Made by a program: the position numbers and the translations under genes. Of a stretch of 64,000 nucleotides of DNA, positions 23,505 through 36,042 are shown one piece after another. The notes under the pieces were generated by a model. It saw only the letters and a list, made by a program, of their open reading frames with translations. It had not been told where the DNA came from and did not search any database. Position 1 is the stretch's first letter. Each line of letters starts with the position of its first letter. This DNA is from Trichaptum fuscoviolaceum (taxonomy: Eukaryota > Basidiomycota > Agaricomycetes > Hymenochaetales > Trichaptaceae), in contig CAJSYZ010000012.1 in the NCBI GenBank assembly GCA_910574455.1, positions 179,317-243,316 on the forward strand, written 5' to 3'.

Positions 23505-25979
23505 TGTTACGACCTGGGGGGAACCTGGGGGCCGGGGCGCGTTAGCGGCTTCCGGGGCAAGGCCTGGGAGAGCGCGCGGCAGCGGAGAAGGCGAAGGGGA
23601 ACCGTTAAGGACGCTACAACGCCAACGGAGTCGCGCGGGGAGCGGGGCTACGGGGGCGAGACGCAAGGGGGCTCAAGGCGAGGACGGGACGGAGTCAGAG
23701 TCGAGGCGGGGAAGGCAGAGTCGAGGCGCGGGGAGACAGAGTCGAGACGCGGGGAAATGCCAAGCGGGATTCGGGCGGGAATCTGGATTCGCGCGGGAAT
23801 CTGGATTCGTGCGGGAATCTGGATTCGGGCAGGGATCGCAGAGCGGGAATCGTTCGGGGCTTTGGCGGGAATTGCAGAGCGGGATTCTGGCGGGAATCTC
23901 AGAGCGGGATTCTGGGCAGGACTCAGAGCGGGATTCGCAGAGCGGGATCCGGGACAAGACAGAGACAAGAGAGCCAGAGAGCAGGCGTGCTCAGGACAGG
24001 AGCAGAGAGCTCAGGATAACCGGGATCTCGAGGCAACACTTCTGTTATCAGGAGGAGGTTCCCTAAGGAAGCACTCGACAAGAGGACAAAAGTGAGTGCT
24101 CCTTACGGTGGCGACAGGTATTTATCTACTGGGCAGAATCTACAGGGAACGGGCATGCACAAACGCGCAACTAACTAGTTACACAATCTTGCGGGCGAAG
24201 GCCGCGCATACAGTGACGTGAATCCGGGATTCGGGATTCGGTGCGGGAACATCTGGGCAAGATCTAAGGGAACGAGCGTGAAGCATGGTCAAGTGAAACG
24301 AAGAGAACTAAAGGAATGTAATTGTGCGCGAGGTATCGAGCTGGCGCACAGGCAGCGGGGTAACGAGCGTGGGGGGCGGATGTAATGCATACATCGTCTC
24401 GGGATAAGTTGCAGGCAACTTCTGGCGTGGATCAGGGTCGCGAGGGATCGACAGGGACCAACTTCGAAGAAGCCGGTGCTTCAATGTCGTAACGAAGCCT
24501 AATCGCGAGGCGCGCGCGGGGCAGGGCGACTAAGGACGAGGTTCGAGTCCTTGCGGACAATGAGATCAATCCCGCACACGGGGTGGCGGGAATCTGGTCT
24601 ACGGGCCAGGACAGGACGCTACTAACGAGACTAGTTGGCTGGCACGTGCGTGGCCAGGCCAATCACCTGGGGCTATCTCAAGACGAGGTTAGCATCGAGG
24701 AGCGGGGAAGCTAAGGGGTTTCCCTTGGACAACGGGAAACTCGCGCGATTCGCGACGGGATCATGCAGGGAATCTGGTTCGGGTTTCGACCGGGAATCGA
24801 GTTCGGGTTTTGACTGGGAATCGAGTTCGGGTTTCGACCGGGAATCGAGTTCGGGTTTTGACTGGGAATCGAGTTCGGGTTTCGACCGGGAATCGTAGCG
24901 GGAATCTTTCGGGAATCAGAGCGGGAACTTAGCTGGGGTTGCGATGGGAATCGCGGCGGGATCGAAGGCGGGAATCCTGCGGGGGATTTGCACAGGGATT
25001 CGAGACGGGACGCGAGGCGGGAAACGAGCGGGATTTCGACTGGGATCGTGCGGGGGAAAGGAGCGGGATTCCAACCGGGAAGCGAGCGGGGTTTCTACCG
25101 GGAATGAGCGGGGGAGTCTGGCGGGACTCTAGTCTGGAAACGAGCGGGGGGAGTTTGGCGGGACTCCAACCTGGACGAGTGGGGGAGTCTTGACGGGACT
25201 CCAACCGGGAACGAGCGTGGGTTGCGGGATTTGTCAGAGAGGACGCTTGACAGCGTTCGCGGCGAGGCGGGATTCCTGGCGGGGCAGGCTGTGGACGAAC
25301 AAGGGCAGGTCGAGAGGCACAGGATGTCGAAGGGGTTAGCTAGGGCACCGTGGCAGGATGAGCGCAGGGCAGGGTTCGTGACCGGGCAGGATTGCGGGAC
25401 AGCAATCCTTGACCGCTGTCGTGTTGGCTTACTCAAGGCCAGACAGAGGTCGGCTTGGACGCAGTGGATCAATCTCCTAACTGCACTTCATGACTGTGGA
25501 CGCGAGGCCGGGATCTGGTATCCGGGCATAGTCGAGAACCTACAAGGTCTGGGATAGCTATGGCTATGGCTATGGCTGTGGCAGGCTATGGCTATGGCTG
25601 TGGCTATGGTGAGTGACTTCGGGACTATGGCGAGGTACGGGGTTCGCTGGGGCGGGGAACAGAGCATGACGGGAGCGGGGAGCGAGCGGGGGATCATCCT
25701 AGAGTCGGGGGAACGACGAGGCGGGCTAGGGATGGATCGAGACGCGGGGACGAGGCGGGGGACTGACGAGGAGACGTGGGCGAGGACAAGCAGGGGCGAG
25801 GAGGTCGTAGCGGGGCGGAACTCTTAGCAGGAGAATGCATGGCGAAGCAGAGGTTCTTCTGGGATCAGAGAGCGGGGGATCCTTTCGGGGATCTTGCCAA
25901 GGTCGTGATTCGGGTTTCAGCATACCGGGTTCTGTTCGGGATTGCCTTAGACATGTTGGGGTCCTGGGGGATCCCGACA
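23505..25979 (-). repeat. 5' LTR of the retrotransposon
   Basis: 2475 bp, identical to the other LTR except for a few substitutions and one additional 18-bp unit near 23780. The length difference between the two LTRs is exactly that unit. Confidence 0.93.
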
Positions 25980-26515
25980 GATACATTAACACTCATTGGA
26001 CTTTGTAGTAGTCTATAATCACAACTGTTGCTGTTCTAATTGTCTGTATATACTTATTATGAATTTAACAAGACTTTGCATATGGACAAGATCATGCATG
26101 AGATCTACAACTGAATAGTTGGCTGTCCAGTAAGTGAATGAGAGGCAGTGTCAGTGCCTGAATCTCATATGCTTTAGAGATGGTCGGGACCCCGGTGCGG
26201 CTCTGTATGCAGCCGTCTGACTCTGGTGCGGCCCTCGAGTGGCTGTGGATGCAGCCTGGTAGTGGCCCAATTTCAAATGGAAGCGGCCCAATTTCAAATG
26301 GTAGCGGCCCTATTTCAAATGGTGCGGCTCCATTGACAAACTGCTGCTACTTGTAAGACTTCACTGTATTGTAATTGGACAATCAATTGGACTTTATTAT
26401 TTAACATATTTTAACTATTTTATCATTGGTGCCCTGAGAGCGGCCTTGCTATCAGTCAAGCCGCTACCAGCCGCTACCTGGTGCGGCAAATGGTAGCGGC
26501 AAATTCGTGAGGCCG

Positions 26516-27150
26516 GCTTATTTCATTCCGGGGCTTCGACTACCGTTCACTGCAAGGCACAGAGTAGGCAGATCCGAGATCCCTAGTGACTAGTACGACA
26601 TTTCGATGGGGCAAAGAAGCTGATATAGCTACATTGTATGATGTCTTGTCTATCAGTACTACCCGTATACTTAGGCTGTCGATGTTCGCGAAACGCGAAG
26701 GAGGTACTAAGGCGTACAAATATAAACAAATAGTGCGGTGATTGACCCTGACGCTCGCCTTCATTTCGACCTGCAAAATTCTCGTCTCTTCTCGCACTAT
26801 CCACCCGGTAAAACCTCGTCTTCTTAGCGTCACGCTCAGCTTCTTGTGCGTATGCTGAACTTTACTGAAATATGTGGTTTCATACCAAAGTACCGTTTGA
26901 CATGGACTTGTGTTGTGTATTAGGATGGCGAAGCAACATCCCTACATCCTGTATTATCTCAGGCTGTACTAGGTGTTTTGCGCATCGCTTATTGTTATTT
27001 GAACTGACAATTTTCAGTGCATCTTAGCAGCGCGACTTATGAATTCCGCCCGGTGACGTCATACACAGTTGTGGACAACGACGCGAGAAATCTCAAGTCG
27101 TGCAATACTCATCGGCATTCCATCGCACCACCTTCAACGAAAACATCAGC
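26516..27150. promoter_or_regulatory. upstream region of MYND 2
   Basis: No gene is seen. A perfect CRE/ATF palindrome TGACGTCA lies at 27054-27061, about 90 bp before the likely start codon. The same octamer occurs at 4235-4242 upstream of sedolisin copy A. Its function is inferred from the motif only. Confidence 0.3.
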
Positions 27151-29219
27151 ATGCTCAGCAACTTTTTGCACGAGGAAAGCCTAGTAAGTATAGCCTTTAA
27201 AAGCATGAATATTAGACGCGTAGCGCATGCGCTAGGGGAGAAAGTCGGTCTTGTCTCTTCGTTCTCACAAGATAACGCGGCTGAAGAAATTCATTCACAG
27301 ATCGACAAAGCAAGAGATGGATCGTTAGAAGATCTCGCATCTGTCGCAAAGATATTATGTGACAACCTCAAAGTACCTCTTCCGTTCAACGTTCTAGAAA
27401 ACATCGTCAGTCTAGCGAGCAAGTACTTGTCAAAAGATCCACCGTCAGAGGGAGATTATTCCGGTCCAGCTCTTCGGATGGGAAAATTCGCTTGCCATTC
27501 ATTCATAGCTATGCAGTGCGTACATTCTCATGCGCGTCTTATTCCCTTTGGCTTCGGATTCGAGAAAGTATGGCCCCAAGCCTTCTCATGGACATACTAC
27601 CTTCATTCTTTCATCCGTCACGTCCACCAACACAGATCGGATTCATCGGAAACAGCAGATAACTCAGAGCTCAGCATCCATTTTGCGGAGAGCATAGCTG
27701 CGTTTATGAAAATCTCAGCCAGCTGGACGTTTCTATATGAGACGCACTTTCACAGAGACGACGTCTTCGACTTTATCGTGGCATTTTGGGCAACGAAAGA
27801 TGTCCCGCGGGAGATATCAGACCGAGCCACGGAAGTACTCACCGTCCAGCTGGAAATTTCACCCGAAAGCAGGCGGCTCTACATCCTCGAATCGATGCTA
27901 TCCCATTTTGAATCGCCGCAAGCGACCGTAGCTCTTATGATGGATCGCACGCGGGTGGCACAGTCTAAGATGGGTTGCGAGGCAATGACAATACACTTCG
28001 ACTTGTTGTCCCTCCTTATTCATAGGGAGATTGTGCACCCAATATCCAATGGCATCCTATCAGAAACACCGGTGGCATTTGTTCTTGCGTCTCTGTCGTC
28101 CGTATTGGAAGCAAGAGATTGGTCATTTAATGACCGCCAGCACCTTGTGAAGATCTGTTTACGGATCGTGCGGTCGATCTATACTTATGCCGGCTCTGGC
28201 AAGCACTTCATAGTTGCGCAGGCTTTGGATTGCGGTCTTGTCGAGGCCTTGTATAAAATCGGACAGGAATTCACCAACAGTCTTGAAGACGCTAGTCTTA
28301 TATGTGACGATATAATTCCCTTGTCTGTGATAAGCAAGGCAGTTTATCAGGCTGCATACCGCGGCTTCTTGAATTTCTCAAGAAAGCTTGGCAACCAACC
28401 GTTTAACCTTCTATCTCTTCAAGGAAGGTTTGGCAGTAGCTGGAACAATTTGGAGATACGCATGCTAGAACTCGTAGTTATGCAGCACATGTACGCGCGC
28501 GGCATTCATACCGAACTCGTCTATTGCAACAATGTGAGACTTCCAGTCTTCCGTGCAAATATTGTGTACGCTAATGTTGTTTATAACAAAGTCATTGTGT
28601 CCCATTAAAGACACTCTTAGATCATTCAAGAAGTGCGCTGGCTGCAAAATTGCCACCTACTGCTCACAACCTTGCCAGAGAACATCTTGGAAGTCTCACC
28701 ATAGGCTTGAATGTGAAGGAATTAAGATGGAGCATCGTACGCTGTTTACAATCGACATTCGGTCATGTTCTAACACCCTTCACAGCGCACAGTACTGAAC
28801 TTCCGAAATGCAACGAGTCATTTCTATTATACTGGGCCCATGCTCAGATAAAGCGGGATTTTCAATCCATTTTTGAACAAGCAAGACTCAGACATCCGTA
28901 TCACAGATTTGACCAGATAGCTTTTTGCGTACAAGCGAAGGTTGGCAAGCCAGTGGATATCTCGTTCTATCCCCTCGTACCATCTCCTCTCTCTTTCCAT
29001 TATTACCAAGTTGGAGCTGAAAGTACGCGCGAGAGGCATTTCCAGAAGCTTACGCTACAGAGAAACGAGAGGGGAGACAAAGACGCAGCGATGGTCATGA
29101 TTCGGCGCAGTGATGGGTGGTCCACTGACATCAATATGTTTGTTGTTAGTCTGGATAAGTCGAATGTCAGTCCTCCAGGGTGTGCCTTGTTGCCTATAGA
29201 TCAAATCAGTGAACAGTGA
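27151..29219 (+). CDS. MYND zinc-finger family protein 2
   Basis: Model: join(27151..28533,28592..28736,28786..29219). The frame is open before the first ATG at 27151. A possible in-frame 117-nt intron (27184-27300, GTAAGT...CACAG) would shorten the N-terminus to match MYND 3. The helical N-terminal region contains the family pattern FxxxWPQAFSWTYYL and ends in YCNN. The middle exon is again exactly 145 nt and encodes C-x4-C, CAGC, YCSQPC and HRLEC. The C-terminal module has SFLLYW, then QRNERGDKDAAMVMIRR and SLDKS. The tail is shorter than in the paralogues and stops at SEQ. Downstream there should be a convergent sedolisin, but the 18.7-kb transposon begins 145 bp after the stop. Confidence 0.82.
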
Positions 29220-29364
29220 AGTGGGTAGAGCCGTCCAGCACGTTATGGCGAAAGCGGCACACTTGGAGGTGAATTTCTGGAATGTGAAGCTTATTAGAAA
29301 ATATGTAGATAGGTACATCAAAGGCCTTTGACTGACAAATGAAATCTGTCAGATATTATCTCGG

Positions 29365-29870
29365 CATCACCGTCCCGGCGGAAATCTGATAACAGCCTTG
29401 TAACACGCTTATTAGTGCATTATAAGCCCATATAACACCCTAACATGTGTTATAATATTTTTTTCCCTGATAACTGTCCTCAAGCAAGGTTACAAGTGTA
29501 TGATAACGTAGTTACAATGTATGATAACCTTATATATAATTACAACACTCTCGTAATGTTATGAACGATTACAACATTACATAATGGTTACCGATCGATT
29601 GTAATGAAATCATAAGGCTTATCGGGACTTGTCATATCCAAATAAGAGTTATTAAAGGGATAACACTTATTCTGTGTTACAAGTAGCTTATAAGTGGCAT
29701 ATAACTATTAGAGTGACATGATAACCGTCTCCCAAGCTTGCGACTATTTTAGGTATCAGACCGGTCACGTGGTGTTATAAATGACGCAGGATATATTTAG
29801 AACACATATGTTTTAATAACATGACATGTAATATTTGTCTACGCTGTCATAAAAAGATCTACATATAATG
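29365..29870. repeat. left terminal and subterminal repeats of the large transposon
   Basis: Starts with the inverted terminus CATCACCG, followed by many short TTATAA, TTACAA and ATAACC words, likely transposase binding sites. Confidence 0.6.
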
Positions 29871-29899
29871 GAATAAAAAATAGACGTCGGATCGGAGGG

Positions 29900-31907
29900 C
29901 TAGTTGCTACGAAGTGCATTAAGAATTTCCGCTGCCACACCATCGCCGTCGCCGTCGCGAGGAGCATGGTTGCCAACGTTGTCGGAACTCATATATAGAT
30001 GCCTAGCTTCGCATCAGTAACAAGTCCGGCAAAGACATATTTGAGCACTTACACATTCCAGATACCAATGAGGCGCTTCAGACTGACCGCGTCAAAATGG
30101 CGAAGTGTATTGACGATGTGGTCATATAGGTCAGCATACGTGTGACCCTTTGCTCCGGCGTGAACCGACAACTGGGTTTCAGTAGTGAGCGCATAGCGGG
30201 TCTGACAAAATATTAACAAGAAGGACACCTGACCTAAAGTACTGACACTTACCAGTACAACTGTATATGCAATGAATGGAATGGTAACCGACTTTATATT
30301 GAACTTCGCAATGAGTCCTCTATTGCTGCGTCGCGCAGAGCGAACCTTTTCTTCGCCAGCTTTCAATCCGAATCCAAGTACCGTTGCAACCTGTATTAGA
30401 GCACAATATTAGATAAAGAACACGAAGAGAATTATTCATTTAATGTAGAGGATACTCACTTGCAATAGTAATTCGGACTCCAACCATCCGACAAGCAGGT
30501 CCTTCGGATCTCCCGTCACCAGAGCTATCTCGTTCTTGTACATATAAAGACCGTAGTCAATTGTTGACATCAATATTTCGCCTTCCTTGATCTTCCTAAT
30601 AACCCTGTCCCCGAAATCTTAAGTGAATGTGTCTTACTATGGAGTGATAGAACTACGTACTCTGGATCATTAACATTGAGTTTAACCAACACGAGAAGAC
30701 GCAAGCAATGGTCATGCTTGAGGCCCCGTTCTAACTTGTCTATCGGTAAGGCGGGCACAAATTTGTATATGCCACCAATGACACGCTTGATGTTTCTAAC
30801 ATCGTCTGTGCGCGCGTCGTTTCGGCCTTTATTAATCTAACATATGAATATGCGTTTACGAGACATCAGAAATGTGCCATACAAAAGAGTGAGCAGCTTA
30901 CTTTACTACAAATGGAATTGAAGTTGCCTTGCGCTAGCCTTTCTCTGATGTCCGGGATGATTTTCAAAATCTCCTCGGCAGAGAAGGCAGCAAGCCGATG
31001 CCTTAATGAAGGAGATATTACCGTATGAATAAACAGAATTCTGAATTAGAGGGCTTACTCTTCCGTGGTGTCCGGGTCATCCAGGTCAACGTATAGACCT
31101 ATGTCGAAGATATCGAACATAGTGTGGGTAAGATCAGCGAAGCGGACGCAGACCCTACCCCTACTAACAAGACTTCGTTTAACATTCCTATGTAAAGCAT
31201 AAATTGAAAGATAACACGCATATGTATTATTGAGCATGAGCTTACCTGACTTTACGTTTGCGCTTTCCCTTTCCCTTATCCTCGACCTCTGATTCGTCTT
31301 CGGACTCCGTCTTAGACTCAGTGCCCGGCTCATTCTCTGTTTCCGTCCCTGTCTCCGACTCCGACTCCGTCTCGGACTGGCGTCGACGACGACGACGCTT
31401 GTCTTTGCGTTTACCCTTGCCTTTGTGCTTGTGCTTGTGCTTGTGCTTGCTGTTGCTGCTGCTGCTGCCGCCGCTGTTGCTGCTGCTGCTGCTGCTGCTA
31501 CCGATGTTGTTGCTGCCGACGCTGTTGGAATTGCTGACGCCGTTGGAAAACGAATTACCTTGGGTCGGCGCCGCAGACGGACCTCCCGGGCTCACGACGC
31601 CGGGCGCAGAAAGACCTGGGCGCACCGCAGAGGGAAGCCGCAAGCTCTGCAAAGGGTCATCAGGTAATTCATCCCATTGAGAGCCCGACCCGCCATTATT
31701 AGAGGCGAAGGGACTGGAATGTTGGCCAAATCCGCTTGGAGTGGATCCAAGTCCTTGTACATTACCTTCCGGACCATGGGGACCGAACCCATCGTACCGC
31801 GCAGGTGTCGACGGAATCCGTCCTTGGCCTTCGGTGCGTGATCCGTACGCGAAGGATGGTGTCGGTGTCGGACCTTGTTGTCCAAATGGGGAACGATGGA
31901 AGTTCAT
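29900..31907 (-). CDS. DUF6698-like protein (transposon cargo)
   Basis: Model: complement(join(29900..30002,30053..30201,30253..30390,30460..30604,30661..30836,30902..31001,31059..31187,31246..31907)), 533 aa. All eight exons join in phase. The first about 220 residues are low complexity: Ser/Asn-rich, then a KHKHKHK-type basic stretch, then a Glu/Ser-rich acidic stretch, suggesting nuclear or nucleic-acid association. The rest shows the order of conserved blocks I associate with DUF6698 of Agaricomycetes: RVCVRFADL, KGRNDARTDDVRNIKR, HDHCLRLLV, GWLESELLLQ, then VTIPFIAYTVVLTRYALTT. Function is unknown. It lies downstream of the Spt5-like gene on the same strand within the transposon and shows no disabling mutation. 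Confidence 0.72.
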
Positions 31908-32403
31908 CGGGGCGGGGGAAGGCGGGAGTCGGTGATTGTGAGGCGGAGATGAATGTGGGACACTTCTAAGAAGCGACGGAGGTGCTAAAACGGGGCGTTT
32001 ACGTTTTTATGGGCGCTCCGAGGTTCAACATAAACAACACGTCAACAAAACAACACGTGATCGCGACGCGTCGGACTACACTTACGAATTTTACTTTATT
32101 TGGTATTTTCCGCATGTCTCGACTCGGAGTTCTGTGCATTGTTTGGAATTAGTAACTTGTCTTTTAGTAATTGAAAGAAAATGTGACTTACCTGACATTG
32201 AGTCCAGAAATCGGTCGGTATTGCAGCTTGAATACCCACATTAATGTGGTCGAGTCTTACCTATGCTATCTTGTCATCGACATTCAAAACGAACTTGAAG
32301 TCCGAGTCGAACAAAGACAATGATTAGGGAAGAAATTGACATTACATTGTAACTACATAAATACATATAAATTATTACAGTCCGAGTCCGTCTCTCTTAA
32401 TGT

Positions 32404-32909
32404 CTATAATGCAGGGGGGCCCGCCTGTACAGTGGTTACCCGAGTGACACTATCTAATGGATACAATTTCGCAGCCTTTTTCTTCGCCTTCTCATCCAAG
32501 GTACAGAAAGTCCCCGTCCGTGTCTTCCCTTCTCGTGCCGAGTGAGAGGGATACACAACTCTCCCAGAGTCTTCACCTCGAATTACCAACGCCAGATCGC
32601 CCTTCTTAAGACCAGGAATGCAAGTTTCGAGGCTGAGCAAGGGAACATATTCGTCCTTCATTCTCAGCCCATCCTGTGTCCTATACGTCAGGCGTACGTC
32701 TGCCATTCCTCTCCGAGCCTGCGTTTCCATCGTCGTCCATGCCATTTTCCCATCGACTCCCCGCGGACTCTCGCAAGCCGCCTTAAACCTGAACACCACA
32801 TGGTGTGTAAGGACAATTTGCGAGAACCACTCACTGAAGACGAAATCGAATGGCGTCGGTTGTGTTGGCGGTCTCGCTCGATTGCATTCCTGCCTGACAT
32901 TGCTAGGCC

Positions 32910-32944
<35 letters not shown>

Positions 32945-35172
32945 ATCGTGCTCGTGTCCTCCGCGCTCAAAATGTCCGAAGGAGGTGGAGGGGTCACTGC
33001 CCTGCGGGTCCTTGGACGTCGTTTACCGTATAGGTGGTAGTAGACTGTCCACAGGGACGACAAGCCACAGATACCCGGGACCGGTGGTCCGTCGAGATAG
33101 TGACGCGTTTTCCTGTATAATAACTATGAGCATTGAGTCGGTCTTGAACAAGTTTGACACTTACATTGATATGCAATGAGTCGCAGGAAAGTGATATACT
33201 CTCGCCGAATTGTCGAATCGTACAAGAGCTTCACCCTTTGCATTCGTGCCCACAAACTCCCCGAACTTCTTGAACTTCGCGTCGCCACCAACGAAGACGA
33301 TGTGGTCGCGAGTCGGCAGGGTGTCAATGTATCGAGGCCCTGGCGCCATCACAGCCGAGTTAGCCTTGTCTGCGTCTGTGACTTTCCGCACCGTCGCGAA
33401 CCCCTGGTCGACGTACGTCTTGAAGCGACGCTTAATCTCGTCGATCTCAGAGACGTGCTGATGATCGATAGTCAACCATACATCGCTTGGTTTGTAGCCA
33501 GAATTATGAGTGAAACAGCTAGAATAATGAGCTAAATAACTTACGTCGCGATCAAGTCGGATGCTGCAAATGCAGACCGCCCATGCATTCCCTTGTGTTC
33601 TACAAGGAACTGAGTGCCATCGTTGACACCCACCACGCGACCAAAACGAAGCAACGGTCGCACGTACACCAACTTATACATGGCTGGGTGCAATTTTTTC
33701 CCCCCTCCAGCCTTCATTGTTGCGATTGTTGGTATGTTGCGCATTCGCGAGCTTTGCACGTCCGGTATCATGAACGCTTTAAGATAGCAAAACTAAAAGG
33801 ATAGTCAGAAACTCGTTAATATCACAATATCGAAACACGCATACCGTTTCGTTGGTTTCGCTGTCCACGAATGACACTTCGCGTTCTTGTATGTCCACGA
33901 CAATGCCACTATGTCCTTTCAAGGGACCCATAACGCACGAAATGGTGTCCCCGACGTTGAAAGCTCTCTCGAGTTCAACCATGGAGACCTCATTTTCACT
34001 TCCGTCCGAACACAAAATACGGACACTTTCGTTGTCCATCCTCTTCACGACACCGTCCTTTCCTTTCAACGAACCGCTTGTAACTCTCACCGGATCGGCG
34101 ACACGAAGCAGGGTCTTATTTGTCTCGCGCAGTGTGTCGATACCCGCCATCGTAAAGAATACGAGTTCGTGCGCAGTCGGATCGCAGTTGTTCACGAAGT
34201 GAAGTCCTTGTACGTTGAGGACGCGCAGTCCGTTGGACAGATAGACCACGTCTCGAATACGAAACGTGCCTTGGATTGGACCGGGGACCAGCTTCTTATG
34301 CCCAAGGGCGCGTAGAGCTTGAGGGGACCTCTCGAGACCTCTGACGGTCGTTTCTGATCCGTCGGGCCAGATCCTTGGAACGACGGCCAAGCAAATCTCA
34401 TCCGTGTCTTTCGACGAGTTGATGACCCGGCCGACGTCACCAACGTATCGTCCTTGACGAATACGGACCCAGGAGTTCCACTCGAAGTCGGCGTTGGACT
34501 TGTTCGTCGTCTTCAGTCGATCCTCCAAAAGTTGTCGATCAAGGGCACCCAAAGGCAGAATTGCCCGATGGACGTAGGCAGAGCTGATCGCCCTCGCCCG
34601 CAAACGGATGAGCTCGTCTGCCGCAATGTCCGACGGACAGGAGACATATACTCGTCCTTTGCCCCACGGAGTTGCAACAGCGGTCATGAAGTCATGTAAT
34701 ACTTCCTTCATGCGCTTTGCCGTCATCTCTTCCTTTCCGACCTATAGCAACGTTAGGAATACGGCTGACATAGATTACAATTGAAGAACTTACGCGTACA
34801 GGCACCACCCACCAAGTGCTCCCAACATCTGTGTCGCCCAACGTACTAGTAGCTGGCTTTGTCCTCAGAGACACAAACTCTGCCAACAGCCTGGCTTCGT
34901 CTGCTTCTATCTCGTTCGCAGCTCAATCTAGATATTTGACGGTGAATTCTGGCGGTCGTATATCGTCAAAGACTTCGTCTTCGACGACGAAAGGCACTGT
35001 AATCCATGTCAGAATAGAATAACCATAATTAACTTCTAAATTGACCTTCATCGTCCGACTCTTCATCCGAGTCCTCATCACTGCCGACATCCGCCTCGAG
35101 GTCGAGGTATTGCGCGACAAGGTGGTCGACACGTCGACGTTTCGTCGGTCGTTCCAATTCTATGTCAGACAT
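32404..35172 (-). pseudogene. Spt5-like NGN/KOW protein with a premature stop
   Basis: Model: complement(join(32404..33112,33165..33485,33545..33792,33845..34741,34794..34996,35046..35172)), 834 codons. The start has a basic patch (RPTKRRR) and an acidic stretch, as in Spt5. An NGN-type domain (about 98-165, WWVVPVR ... GKGRVYVSC) follows, then at least three KOW-type motifs (VRIRQGRYVGDVGRV, LKGKDGVVKRM, LKGHSGIVVDI) and a last one near the C-terminus (VIRGEDSGRVV). Spt5 is the elongation factor that clamps RNA polymerase II. This copy is shorter and lies inside a transposon, so it is a mimic or derivative rather than the housekeeping gene. An in-frame TGA at 34923-34925 falls between the acidic region and the NGN domain, and I found no intron that removes it. 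Everything downstream is open, so the break is recent or bypassed by an internal start. Confidence 0.75.
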
Positions 35173-36042
35173 GTTTCAGGTCGAATAATTTATTTTCAGA
35201 GCTAAGAATGAAAATGAATCGCACTTCTTAGTGCGCATCTTACTCGTTGTCTCTCACATGATCTTACAGGTTAAATTATAGATAATTATTTGAGCTTCAA
35301 TAATATGAATAAAGTCTGAAATAATCGAGATAGCAAATTAGTACAACAACTGACACCCGACGACGACGACGACGACAAAACTCTCAAAGCGCCCTTCCCA
35401 ATTTAGTCGATGATGGGGGAACGGAAGCAAAAAGATTCCGGCAGATTCCGTATGGTGCGTTGACTTTGGCAAGTGCGGACCACCGTGAGACTACATGTCC
35501 GTACTAGTAGGAACTGGTACTGGTCAGTTCTCACCATTCTGTTTTAGGATCTCATATTCACACAGTGCTCCCCACTTGCCAAAACCCGCGCACCCTTCGG
35601 GTTAAGCCGAACCTCTTTTGCTTCCGTTCATCGTCCATCTCTCCTTTCGGATAGGGGTGAGGGCGTCGGCGACATGGGGTAGACAAGGGTGCGACACAGG
35701 TAAGTAAGACATTCCTGCTGACTCTGGATGACTCACTAACATAAAGGACATGCTTGCAGCAAGAGCGGAGGAGTTGGAGGACTCATTTTTTATGATGAAC
35801 GAGCTCATCAATAAAGGGGAGGGGGTTCGGGGTGAAGTAATTAAATAATAGTAAATTAATGTACTGTAAAGTTGGTCAACAGTGAACGACTGTTGAAATT
35901 TACTACAAATTGTTGGCTTGCAAGAATTACAAACGTGGAAACGAGAGAGGAATGAGAGACTCGGATAGAAGTAGAAAAATAGATGGGAATTGTGTGGACA
36001 GTGAATAAATGGGAAAGAAGTTATGCCGAGACAGTGAGCTTG
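35173..36042. other. spacer between the Spt5-like gene and the transposase
   Basis: No gene is seen. There is a short GAC microsatellite at 35358-35376. The stretch at 35420-35760 contains no supported frame. This is the region into which both minus-strand genes border (5' side of Spt5-like, 3' side of the transposase). Confidence 0.5.

Larger units (their letters stand above)
19567..25979 (-). mobile_element. LTR retrotransposon with very long LTRs, non-autonomous
   Basis: Two direct repeats of 2457 and 2475 bp flank a 1.48-kb internal region. On the minus strand each LTR begins TGTCGGGATC and ends GTCGTAACA, the canonical TG...CA. The insertion is bounded by a perfect 5-bp target duplication, GATAC (19562-19566 and 25980-25984). 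A polypurine tract (GGAGGGGGGTAA, minus strand) abuts the 3' LTR. I could not identify a convincing tRNA primer site. The only gene is a gag-like frame; no protease, reverse transcriptase, RNase H or integrase is present. The LTRs differ by a handful of substitutions and one 18-bp repeat unit, so the insertion is recent. It must be mobilised by another element. Confidence 0.93.
19222..26515. mobile_element. non-autonomous hAT-like element, split by an LTR retrotransposon
   Basis: The ends are inverted repeats. The left begins CCGGCACCACAAATTTGCC and the right, read on the minus strand, begins CCGGCCTCACGAATTTGCC. The similarity continues through CGCACCAGGTAGCGGCTGG. The element is flanked by a direct repeat of at least 8 bp (GGCTTATTTC at 19213-19222 and 26515-26524), the size expected for hAT. 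Without the retrotransposon it is only about 0.9 kb. Its subterminal regions carry repeated GGTAGCGGC and GTGCGGC motifs plus 20-bp tandem copies containing CCAATTTCAAATGG (26265-26325). No transposase is encoded. Confidence 0.8.

Noticed and set aside
33779..34726. Stand-alone 315-aa KOW protein starting at 34726
   Set aside because: The frame continues through splice sites on both sides into NGN and further KOW segments, so it is one exon of a larger gene.
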